Shown here one piece after another: positions 1-6,576 of a DNA stretch of 19,664 nt; within the stretch, counting starts at the first letter, position 1, and every line of letters begins with the position of its first letter. The stretch lies in assembly GCA_023475715.1 (NCBI GenBank), contig JAMCVO010000592.1, forward strand, positions 1-19,664. Reading direction: 5' to 3'. Made by a program: the position numbers and the translations under genes. Under the pieces are notes generated by a model, which saw nothing but the letters and a program-made list of their open reading frames with translations, ran no database searches and was not told the origin of the DNA. This stretch comes from Actinomycetota bacterium (GTDB taxonomy: Bacteria > Actinomycetota > Humimicrobiia > Humimicrobiales > Humimicrobiaceae).

Positions 1-308
1 TGGATTTATCCTAAATTTGAGAAAAAACCAACGGGATCACCAAGCAGACACAGTGGAAAAGACCTGGATTTTGCAGACCTGAGAAAGTCACCAATGTTTT
101 TGACATACCTGTTTTTGAGTGTAGCCAAACTTAACCGCTGCTCTTTAAGTACTTCCCAGTCCCTTTCGTTCTTGACCGGAAATTCCAGCCAGAAGGGCAT
201 GCTCGACCCATCCTTAAATATTATTTTTCGTATTCCGTCAGAATCCCACAGCTCAGTCTTGCTTTCATCCTCTTTTATGATTTTTTTCTCAAATTTAGGA
301 TAAATCCA
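1..308. repeat. 27-bp inverted repeat at the window edge
   Basis: Bases 1-27 are an exact reverse complement of bases 282-308; the match stops at base 28. Both copies encode the same peptide stretch (WIYPKFEKK) of the URO-D-like gene, the left copy in the wrong orientation. A coding segment reappearing inverted 255 bases away at the very end of a sequence is typical of a chimeric read or a mis-extended contig end rather than of a natural repeat. A real small inversion cannot be excluded. Confidence 0.9.
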
Positions 309-590
309 GTGATTGAAAGGAAAAGTTGTTAGATTGTCATCAAATTTAAAATAATCATGTACGTCTCTGTCAAGCGCAATATCATCTGCAAAACTAAGGA
401 TTGGCCAGTGAAGCCCGGGGCCGCATACCCCTTCCCCATAAGTTAGCTCTTTTGACAAACCGGAAATTTTAGGCAGTCCTTCATCATACCATCTTTTTAG
501 CGTTCCGCCCCAATAACCAAACTCCCAGTCCAGAGTTCTTATTTTTGAATTAAGATTTAAAATTTCTAAAAACAATTCTTTTGTATTCAT
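6..590 (-). CDS. URO-D-like (uroporphyrinogen decarboxylase family) protein, C-terminus missing
   Basis: The start at 590 is chosen because its ATG overlaps the TGA of the upstream permease (ATGA, 587-590); the open frame upstream of it is only the permease read out of frame. About 190 residues are reliable. Visible family features are the N-terminal WEFGYWGGTLKRWYDEGLP stretch (residues 22-40), the ERDWEVLKE segment (142-150) and GDPVGFF (184-190), all like URO-D-fold proteins found beside sugar ABC transporters. Full-length members run to roughly 350-400 residues. The last four residues and the stop codon at 6-8 come from the inverted repeat at the window edge and are not the true end. True uroporphyrinogen decarboxylase (haem synthesis) is unlikely given the operon; corrinoid-methyltransferase-like or uncharacterised catabolic roles are possible. 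Function is not established. Confidence 0.72.
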   Translation of the reverse strand: MNTKELFLEILNLNSKIRTLDWEFGYWGGTLKRWYDEGLPKISGLSKELTYGEGVCGPGLHWPILSFADDIALDRDVHDYFKFDDNLTTFPFNHWIYPKFEKKIIKEDESKTELWDSDGIRKIIFKDGSSMPFWLEFPVKNERDWEVLKEQRLSLATLKNRYVKNIGDFLRSAKSRSFPLCLLGDPVGFFSNLG

Positions 591-1444
591 TCCTTTAAAG
601 CTCCAAGTGTTAGTCCACTTATTAGATAACGCTGAACAAATATCGAAAATATTAGCACGGGCAGGACAATTACTACCGAAGCAGCAGTCATTTCTCCCCA
701 CAGAAGCCCCCTATCGGTTACAAAGCCCATTATAGCCACAGGAAGCGTAGCAGTTTCAGCACGTGTCAGTATGAGTGCAAACAGGAACTCGTTCCATGAA
801 AATATTATACAGAACACTGCAGTAGCTACAATGCCGGGCAGAGAGAGAGGCAAAAGTATTCTAAATATGGCCCCCATATGGGACGAACCATCAACTAAAG
901 CTGCCTCCTCCAGTTCCTGCGGTATCTCATCAAAAAAACCTTTTAAAAGCAGTATTGATACCGGAATATTAAAAGTCAGGTAAGCAAGAATTAATCCTAA
1001 CCTTGAATTTATAAGATGTAAGCTTCCCAGGTTTACCTTGGAAAAGACAAGAAATAGCGGGATGACAACAGCAATTGCCGGCATAAAACGAAGCGAGAGC
1101 AGTGTAAACCCAAGCCTCTTTCCACCGGTACCAAACCTGGACATGCTATATGCTGCCATTGAACCAACCACAATGGATATGGCTGTTGTTGACAAGGTAA
1201 CTATTACGCTATTAGTGAAATACTTTAAAAGCGGCCTTGTTTTAAATGCTGAAATATAGTTATCTAAAATGGGTTTAAACTTCCATACCGGGGGATAGAC
1301 AAAGGTCATGGGCTCTGGCTTAAACGTGGTAAGGATTATCCATACGATTGGCATGAGTGTAATAAAAATAGCTATTGACAATATGACAATCTTAAGCACA
1401 TTAATGCTAGCGTTCTTACTTTTTCTCCCCCAACGCATCTTCAT
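587..1444 (-). CDS. Carbohydrate ABC transporter permease, MalG type
   Basis: This is an integral membrane subunit of a binding-protein-dependent sugar importer. The 285 residues match the usual length of the family. About six hydrophobic segments are visible (near residues 16-40, 78-102, 111-135, 148-170, 203-226 and 252-275). The cytoplasmic EAA loop that docks the ATPase is at about 178-204, with the core EAALVDGSS and a following LLPLSLPG. The ATG at 1444 has GAAGG four bases upstream. It lies 64 bases after the MalF-type permease and overlaps the URO-D-like gene by four bases, so translation of the two is probably coupled. No ATP-binding subunit is present in the window; transporters of this class often share one encoded elsewhere. 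The substrate cannot be read from the sequence. Confidence 0.95.
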   Translation of the reverse strand: MKMRWGRKSKNASINVLKIVILSIAIFITLMPIVWIILTTFKPEPMTFVYPPVWKFKPILDNYISAFKTRPLLKYFTNSVIVTLSTTAISIVVGSMAAYSMSRFGTGGKRLGFTLLSLRFMPAIAVVIPLFLVFSKVNLGSLHLINSRLGLILAYLTFNIPVSILLLKGFFDEIPQELEEAALVDGSSHMGAIFRILLPLSLPGIVATAVFCIIFSWNEFLFALILTRAETATLPVAIMGFVTDRGLLWGEMTAASVVIVLPVLIFSIFVQRYLISGLTLGALKE

Positions 1445-1508
1445 TATGCCTTCATCCTTTCATAACTTTTGACTAACCTTGAATTTAAATTGATATTTTC
1501 TGTAGCTT

Positions 1509-2411
1509 TTATATCCTGGACCTTGTTATCCTGCTTATACCCGTTAAAAACAAACTAATTATTATAACCTCGGTTATGGCAATAGCAGCACCATAGCCTA
1601 TCTTGAAGAACTCGAAATCTATGCGGAAGTCATAGAGAGTGACAGTCATGGTCGCATCAGACGGACCGCCGCCAGTCATGGAATATATAATATCAAATAC
1701 TTTAAATGCATCTATTGCCCTAAAGAACAAGGCAAGAAGTATTACTGGTTTTAGAATAGGCAGGGTTAAGTAGAAAAAATTTTGCAATGCACTTGCTCCG
1801 TCAATGGCGCTTGCCTCATATGGCTCAGTCGGAAGTGATCTGAGCCCTGCCGCCATCAAAAGAAGTATAAAAGGCGTCCACTGCCAGGCATCGACCAATA
1901 TCGCTGAAAATAGGGCCTGGTTATATGAACCTATCCACTCAAGACCCTTGCCGCCAAGCAGGCGTATGAAATAATTAACCAGGCCAAAGCTGGAATTTAG
2001 CAGAAACTTCCACTGCAGTCCTACCACAACCGGGGTCAGCATCATCGGTATAAGGAGGATAGCTCTTATTAAACTACTGCCCCTAAATGGCTTGTTCAAA
2101 ATTATTGCAAGCCCAAAGCCGATTAAAAATTCAAGTGTTACAGCCCCAAGCACAAAAAGAGCGGTTACAAGCAGTGAATGAGTAAATATGGGGTCTTTAA
2201 AGACTGCTATGTAGTTCTGTATTCCTATAAAGGCAGCTTGCTTTGGCTTTGTTAGTACAAAATCACGCAGTGAGTTATATACAAGAAATAAAAATGGATA
2301 TATAGAAAGCGCAATTAAAATAATAGCTGAGGGTGCAATAAACAGGTATTTGATTACCTTCTTGCTATCTAAAATACTTGTCCATATATTAAACTTCTTT
2401 AGTCCTTCCAT
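1509..2411 (-). CDS. Carbohydrate ABC transporter permease, MalF type
   Basis: This is the partner membrane subunit of the same sugar importer, 300 residues long. An N-terminal hydrophobic segment at about 22-47 is followed by further segments near 80-104, 116-137, 165-189, 220-240 and 272-292. The EAA loop is at about 198-224, with EASAIDGAS and the following TLPILKP. MTGGGPSDAT at about 245-254 is a characteristic periplasmic-side motif of MalF-like permeases. The ATG at 2411 is preceded by CAGGAG with good spacing. It lies 230 bases downstream of the solute-binding protein gene, and a strong hairpin occupies that gap, which fits the usual need for more binding protein than permease. The family assignment is firm; the substrate is unknown. 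Confidence 0.95.
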   Translation of the reverse strand: MEGLKKFNIWTSILDSKKVIKYLFIAPSAIILIALSIYPFLFLVYNSLRDFVLTKPKQAAFIGIQNYIAVFKDPIFTHSLLVTALFVLGAVTLEFLIGFGLAIILNKPFRGSSLIRAILLIPMMLTPVVVGLQWKFLLNSSFGLVNYFIRLLGGKGLEWIGSYNQALFSAILVDAWQWTPFILLLMAAGLRSLPTEPYEASAIDGASALQNFFYLTLPILKPVILLALFFRAIDAFKVFDIIYSMTGGGPSDATMTVTLYDFRIDFEFFKIGYGAAIAITEVIIISLFLTGISRITRSRI

Positions 2412-2528
2412 TTTGGCTCCTGTACCTTCCGATGCATTTATTTGGTTTTAAAGTATATCCAATTCATTAATGGTTTATAAGTATTAATTTAGATTATTCT
2501 TATTCTAAAAACTACTTCCCTTATATTT

Positions 2529-2582
2529 GATGTTGCTGGAACTCTACAGGATAAAACATAACTTAAAAGTTCCAGCAACATC
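2529..2582 (-). promoter_or_regulatory. 15-bp-stem hairpin between binding-protein and permease genes
   Basis: Bases 2529-2543 (GATGTTGCTGGAACT) and 2568-2582 are a perfect 15-bp inverted repeat around a 24-base loop, 60 bases after the binding-protein stop codon. No uninterrupted U-tract follows on the minus-strand transcript, so it is not a classic intrinsic terminator. By analogy with intercistronic hairpins between sugar-binding-protein and permease genes in other bacteria, it probably protects the upstream message from 3' decay or partly attenuates transcription. Confidence 0.7.
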
Positions 2583-2641
2583 CTGTCTGGTATAAAACCT
2601 AAACAAATTAATGTAGTGCTGGCATTATTTTCCAGACCTGG

Positions 2642-4048
2642 CTATTTTGCCATCAAGTCTTCTATCTTCTGTTGAGCTGCAGTCATTGCATCGGCAGCAC
2701 TCTTCTGTCCTGCCAAAGCTGCTGATACCTCATCAGATATTATAACCGATATCTCTGTCCACTGCGGAAGATGTGGCCTGTATCCGGTAAAGGGAAGCAC
2801 TTGACCTTGAGTAACCATCCATGGCTTTGATTTTGCAACATCACTTTCAAATACTGAAGTTCTTGTAGGTCCTGCGCCAAACGTTCCTGTACCCTTATCA
2901 AGTTCGGCTGTCTGGATTTCTTTTGTGCTCATAAACTTCACAAATTCCCAGGAAGCTGCAGGATCCTTAGCATTGGCAGGAATTCCAAATCCCCATGCTG
3001 CTCCCATCGGCATTGGTGTACCAGTTATTGGACTTTCCGGTGTTGGGGCAAAAGCTATATTTTTTGCCTCAGGATTATCCTTCTCATTTAAAAGATCTGC
3101 TCCAAATGCACCCCAAATAAATTCCATTGCAGCTTGCCCTGTCTTTATAGAAGTTGTTACTTCAAAATCACGGAAATTTAATGCTCCAGGAGGTGAATAT
3201 TTCAAAATTTCACTCATTAACTCAAGAGCTGCTATAGACTCGGGTGTTCCAACCTGTGGTTTGTTGTTAGCATCAAGTACACCGCCCAGTCCAGTAAATA
3301 CCCGGTGCCAATGCTCATACTGAATTGTTACCGTCTCACCTTTTAAAAACAAAGGCGCAAACCCATATTGATTCTTTTCAGGTTTTGTAAGTAACTTAAG
3401 ATCTTCTACAAACTCATCCATTGTTTTTGGCGGTTTAGCATTACCATTCTCATCTACTATACCTGCTTCTTTAAACATCCTTGTGTTATATGCTAAAACC
3501 AGAGAAAAAGTAAGATATGGAATTGTGTATTTCTTCCCTGTTGACTGTGGATATTGGCTAACCAGTTCAATTGGAGCCTTGATAAAATCATTGAAGTCAT
3601 AAGTAGCATCAGTTGCTGCGATAAAATCATCTAAAGCATACAAATAACCTGGTTCAACAAAATCAGCTATCCACTCATCACTTACACCAACCACATCATA
3701 GGACTGGCCTCCGGCTGCCCACTCTATTAAGAGTTTATCACGGTAGCCTTCGTAACCTTGCTCTTCAATAGTTGCTTTGCCGCCACCTATGTCTTCCCAT
3801 GCTTTTAAACTTTCTGCTGTCGGTGACATTGCTGTCATAGTAAACCAATTAAGCGGAACTCCTAAAACAATTTCTGCTGTGGTAGCTGCTGCGGTTGTTT
3901 CGACTGCTGTTGTTTCAGCTGCTGTGGTTGTTTCGGCTGCTGTTGTGGTTTCTGTTGTTGTTACAGTTTTGCAACCTATCAGGGAACCGCTTATTACTAA
4001 CATAATACTTGTTAGCAATACAAAAGAAATTAATAATACTTTCTTCAT
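2642..4048 (-). CDS. Extracellular solute-binding protein (family 1), lipoprotein
   Basis: This is the sugar-capturing component of the ABC importer, anchored outside the cytoplasmic membrane. The N-terminus is a lipoprotein signal: KK, a hydrophobic stretch at 4-22, then the lipobox LIGC with the lipidated cysteine at residue 26. Residues 28-58 are a low-complexity Thr/Ala/Glu linker. The remaining 410 residues resemble family 1 sugar-binding proteins, including the mid-protein YDVVGVSDEWIADF segment and a C-terminal region with GAAWGFGIPANAKDPAASWEFVK before KFMSTKE. The ATG at 4048 has a strong GGAGGAA site. Length (468) is normal for the family once the linker is allowed for. It leads the two permease genes. 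The substrate is not determinable; the neighbouring ROK regulator and cupins suggest a sugar or sugar derivative. Confidence 0.95.
   Translation of the reverse strand: MKKVLLISFVLLTSIMLVISGSLIGCKTVTTTETTTAAETTTAAETTAVETTAAATTAEIVLGVPLNWFTMTAMSPTAESLKAWEDIGGGKATIEEQGYEGYRDKLLIEWAAGGQSYDVVGVSDEWIADFVEPGYLYALDDFIAATDATYDFNDFIKAPIELVSQYPQSTGKKYTIPYLTFSLVLAYNTRMFKEAGIVDENGNAKPPKTMDEFVEDLKLLTKPEKNQYGFAPLFLKGETVTIQYEHWHRVFTGLGGVLDANNKPQVGTPESIAALELMSEILKYSPPGALNFRDFEVTTSIKTGQAAMEFIWGAFGADLLNEKDNPEAKNIAFAPTPESPITGTPMPMGAAWGFGIPANAKDPAASWEFVKFMSTKEIQTAELDKGTGTFGAGPTRTSVFESDVAKSKPWMVTQGQVLPFTGYRPHLPQWTEISVIISDEVSAALAGQKSAADAMTAAQQKIEDLMAK
3875..3952 (-). repeat. Imperfect tandem repeat encoding a Thr/Ala/Glu linker
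   Basis: Codons 33-58 of the binding protein are built from 15-18-base units encoding ETTTAA, ETTTAA, ETTAV and ETTAAA. Units differ at third positions but share a GAAACAAC-type start, so the tract probably expands and contracts by slippage. The encoded linker follows the lipidated cysteine and would act as a flexible, possibly glycosylatable spacer from the membrane. Confidence 0.75.
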
Positions 4049-4158
4049 TTAAATTCCTCCATTTTATAAAAAATACCAAAAAATTAATTTACAGAAATAT
4101 CTCACCCCCATTCTTTAAATAATTGCTTTTTTTCATTAACTCTTTTATATTATTTACT

Positions 4159-4235
4159 TGAGATTTGTTTTGGTACTAAAAAGCCCCTAAGCACAGCACC
4201 CAAGCAAATCTCATTTTTTCAATATGCCACCTCCT
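4159..4235 (-). promoter_or_regulatory. Leader of the binding-protein gene: orphan SD, mini-ORF and inverted repeat
   Basis: The 243-base gap upstream of the binding-protein gene holds no full gene. On the minus strand an AGGAGG site (4235-4230) precedes a TTG-AAA-AAA-TGA four-codon frame, whose stop overlaps an ATG (4214) opening a 12-codon frame ending in TAG at 4176. The short product, MRFAWVLCLGAF, looks like the start of a signal peptide. A 9-bp inverted repeat (4159-4167 with 4205-4213) encloses the mini-ORF. It could be a regulatory leader or a decayed duplicate of a lipoprotein start. No known riboswitch class was recognised. Confidence 0.35.
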
Positions 4236-4291
4236 CTATCGTGTTAATGTTATTCATCAAGAAAAACTTCTTTTTTAAAAATAAACCAGTA

Positions 4292-4714
4292 TTACAAATC
4301 AGGACTGATAGCAAACAATATTTTTGCTGAATTACTTGACAGGTTAAAATATTGATGATTATATCCTTCCGGAATCATAAACTTATCATTAGTTTTAAGA
4401 TGGTAACATTCTTGAAATACAGATTCTTCTTCATCTTTTCCCTTCCATGTTTTTATTTGTATTTCTCCCTGTAATACCCATATTGCTTCGTCCCCGTTAT
4501 GGCGCTCTACATCAGAAAATTTCCCTTCTGTCAGCGTCAATATCCCGACATGAACTTTATCATTGCTGATATAAAAAGAGATTTTATTCTGATTTTCCTT
4601 ACCATGGATAAAATTTAATGCTTCCTTTTCAGAGATAACCAGTATTTCTTTTTTATTAATGCTTTCTGTAATATTTTTAGGCCAGTTCTTCAAATTATTT
4701 AAAGCGTTGATCAT
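4292..4714 (-). CDS. Small single-domain cupin protein (second of a pair)
   Basis: This is a 140-residue beta-barrel protein of the cupin superfamily. The first cupin motif is at about 68-84 (H72, E76 within RHNGDEAIWVLQGE), and the second at about 111-124 (MIPEGYNH, H120). The histidines and the glutamate are the usual metal ligands. The ATG at 4714 has an AGGGAG site. It starts 14 bases after the upstream cupin gene, which is clearly related: H72 and E76 fall at identical positions in both proteins. Cupins beside sugar transporters can be isomerases, epimerases, dioxygenases or sugar-binding proteins, and nothing seen here decides between them. The N-terminal 45 residues do not resemble those of its neighbour. 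Confidence 0.8.
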   Translation of the reverse strand: MINALNNLKNWPKNITESINKKEILVISEKEALNFIHGKENQNKISFYISNDKVHVGILTLTEGKFSDVERHNGDEAIWVLQGEIQIKTWKGKDEEESVFQECYHLKTNDKFMIPEGYNHQYFNLSSNSAKILFAISPDL

Positions 4715-4728
4715 TTTTTCTCCCTTAA

Positions 4729-5196
4729 TTACTTTTTTTCATTAAAATAAACAGGTTTAAAATCTCTTTTTTCAACTAAATCCATGTCTTTTTCCTCCCA
4801 GGGTTTGCCTGCAATAATCGCAATAATTATTACATCCCTGTCAGAAAAATTATAAACCTGATGCCAGCTTTTTCGTGGAATGAAAACAACATCCCCCTCT
4901 TTTGCAGAAACTAATTGGCCGGTCTCCGGATTAAATATATGAGCTTCACCTTCCAGTATATAGTATGGTTCGTCTCCTGAGTGTAGATCCGGAGGTTGGA
5001 AAGACTGTCCTGCCGGAACAATCCAGTGAGATATCAGGATATTATCAGTGCTTATATAAGTATGACAGCACATCCTTTCTTTGCCATTACCATAGATATT
5101 GGTAACCCCCACATCTTCTTTGTCTACTCTTATCGGAACTTTTTTATCAGGTTCATACGGTAATTTGCCCATCCATTTCGGTATCTTGCTGTTCAT
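4729..5196 (-). CDS. Small single-domain cupin protein (first of a pair)
   Basis: A 155-residue cupin. Motif 1 is at about 66-84 (HSGDEPYYILEGE, with H72 and E76) and motif 2 at about 101-115 (GDVVFIPRKSWHQVYN, with H112), giving a likely metal site of two or three histidines and a glutamate. The C-terminal 25 residues after the barrel are charged (EEKDMDLVEKRDFK). The ATG at 5196 has an AAGGGA site. It is the first gene after the ROK regulator, and one of two identical 17-bp palindromes lies just upstream at 5226-5242, so the pair is probably repressed by that regulator. The product is likely a cytoplasmic sugar-modifying or sugar-binding enzyme; the reaction is unknown. Confidence 0.8.
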   Translation of the reverse strand: MNSKIPKWMGKLPYEPDKKVPIRVDKEDVGVTNIYGNGKERMCCHTYISTDNILISHWIVPAGQSFQPPDLHSGDEPYYILEGEAHIFNPETGQLVSAKEGDVVFIPRKSWHQVYNFSDRDVIIIAIIAGKPWEEKDMDLVEKRDFKPVYFNEKK

Positions 5197-5225
5197 AAAA
5201 TCCCTTTCCTAAAACATTATTACTT

Positions 5226-5242
5226 TTAATTAATTTAATTAA
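5226..5242. promoter_or_regulatory. 17-bp palindrome, predicted ROK operator ahead of the cupin genes
   Basis: TTAATTAAT followed by TTAATTAA is a perfect 17-bp palindrome, 30 bases before the first cupin start codon. The identical 17-mer occurs again upstream of the ROK gene. The TATTT flank here mirrors the AAATA flank there, so the match extends to about 22 of 23 bases when one site is inverted. AT-rich palindromes are typical of ROK (NagC/XylR-like) operators; binding is inferred. Confidence 0.6.
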
Positions 5243-5281
5243 TATTTATAAAAATAAAAAAATTTCTTATATTTTACATGA

Positions 5282-6499
5282 TTAAAAATCACGCAGATTG
5301 AAAAAATCTCTTAATACCAGACTTATCGAACCAATTAATTGGGCATCGTTTCCCAATTTACCGGGTATTATCTTTACCTTCTCTCTTACCACGGGAAAAG
5401 CCCTTTTCCTGACAAAATCACTGATTTTTTCCAGCAACGGGTTGATGTCTATCTTTTTTATCTCATTTGTGATTATGATAACTGCCTGCGGATTTAAAAC
5501 ATTTATAATATTTACTATACCAATTCCCAGATATGTGGCCTGGTAATCCAATATTTCATTATATAACGGATCATTTTTATCCTCAAAATTATAAATATCT
5601 TCCACATTGACGATATGCTTATTGGTTAATTTGCTATTTGGATATTTCTTTGATAAAACATTATATTTTTCAATTATTGTTTTATTTTTTGTAAATAATT
5701 CAAGACAGCCAAAATTGCCGCAATTACATTTTGGGCCATTTACATCTATGGTTATATGACCGATTTCTCCAACAATATCATCTTCTCCCCTGTATAACCT
5801 ATTCTTTAGAATTAGCCCGCCTCCCAGACCTTCTCCAAAACTAATCAAAATAAAATTCTTAAACTCCATTCCGCTGCCAAACCAGCTTTCCCCAACGGCG
5901 CTTGCATTGGAATCATTATCTGCAAACACGGGAATGCCGAATCTCTCCAAAACAGCTTCTGTTAATGGAACTCTTACCCAAACATATGGAGGGCCTTCAC
6001 TTAATTTCCTGTAAATTACTTCTCCACTTTTTGAATTTATCGGTCCTGGTACAGCCATTCCAATACCCAATACTTTTTCTTTATTTATTCCTGATATTTT
6101 TAATAATTCATCTATTAATTTAATAACTTCTTGTGGAAGATTTGGATCTTCCAGAAGGGATTTGTTATATTCCACTCTTTTTATAATTTCAGCATTTAAA
6201 TTAGTTATGATTCCGTTTATGCTTTTTCTTGCTATATAAACTCCAATAATGAAGTAACTGTCGGAATTAATATCTATAAAAACTGGCTTTCTTCCAGAAA
6301 ATGTTTTTCCTTTACTTATTTCACGAACTATTCCGATATCCAGAAATTCATTTACAATTTTGGTAATCGATGCTGGTGTTAATCCGGTAATATTGGCGAT
6401 ACCCGCCCTGGAAATCAGCCTGTAATTATATATAGTTTTTAATACCAGTTCTCTATTTACTTTTTTCCCTAACTTGGCATTCAGACCTAAAATTGGCAT
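5282..6499 (-). CDS. ROK-family transcriptional regulator
   Basis: This is a 405-residue DNA-binding sugar sensor. Residues 15-65 form a winged helix-turn-helix (SRAGIANITGLTPASITKIV being the recognition region). Residues 82-400 form the ROK sugar-kinase-like fold. H248 with C258, C260 and C265 (CNCGNFGCLE) is the ROK zinc site. N195-D196 (ADNDSNAS) and GLGGGLI at about 224-230 are sugar-site motifs. The ATP-binding DxGGT motif near the start of the kinase fold is replaced by GVYIARKSING, so it is a regulator and probably not an active kinase. No clear ribosome binding site precedes the ATG at 6499. The gene sits between two identical palindromes, suggesting autoregulation and control of the downstream cupin/transporter genes. 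Confidence 0.92.
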   Translation of the reverse strand: MPILGLNAKLGKKVNRELVLKTIYNYRLISRAGIANITGLTPASITKIVNEFLDIGIVREISKGKTFSGRKPVFIDINSDSYFIIGVYIARKSINGIITNLNAEIIKRVEYNKSLLEDPNLPQEVIKLIDELLKISGINKEKVLGIGMAVPGPINSKSGEVIYRKLSEGPPYVWVRVPLTEAVLERFGIPVFADNDSNASAVGESWFGSGMEFKNFILISFGEGLGGGLILKNRLYRGEDDIVGEIGHITIDVNGPKCNCGNFGCLELFTKNKTIIEKYNVLSKKYPNSKLTNKHIVNVEDIYNFEDKNDPLYNEILDYQATYLGIGIVNIINVLNPQAVIIITNEIKKIDINPLLEKISDFVRKRAFPVVREKVKIIPGKLGNDAQLIGSISLVLRDFFNLRDF

Positions 6500-6529
6500 T
6501 TAATTATTTTGTCAGATTTTTTTTAAATA

Positions 6530-6546
6530 TTAATTAATTTAATTAA
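6530..6546. promoter_or_regulatory. 17-bp palindrome, predicted autoregulatory ROK operator
   Basis: This is the second copy of the 17-bp palindrome, located 31 bases before the ROK start codon in the 77-base gap after the HAD gene. It is identical on the plus strand to the site at 5226-5242. Its position at the leader of the regulator's own gene is what an autoregulatory operator would show. Confidence 0.6.
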
Positions 6547-6576
6547 TTATCAATTATATAGTCAAATTTTATAATG

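Noticed and set aside
590..701. An extended N-terminus for the URO-D-like protein starting at 701
   Set aside because: The extra 37 residues are the permease's coding sequence in another frame; the ATG at 590 overlaps the permease stop and matches the family's N-terminus.
2925..3323. A 132-codon plus-strand open frame inside the binding-protein gene
   Set aside because: Antisense shadow of a clearly coding gene, with no family match.
3777..4052. A 91-codon Val/Ala-rich plus-strand open frame
   Set aside because: It is the complement of the Thr/Ala/Glu linker repeat and the signal peptide; low complexity explains its length.
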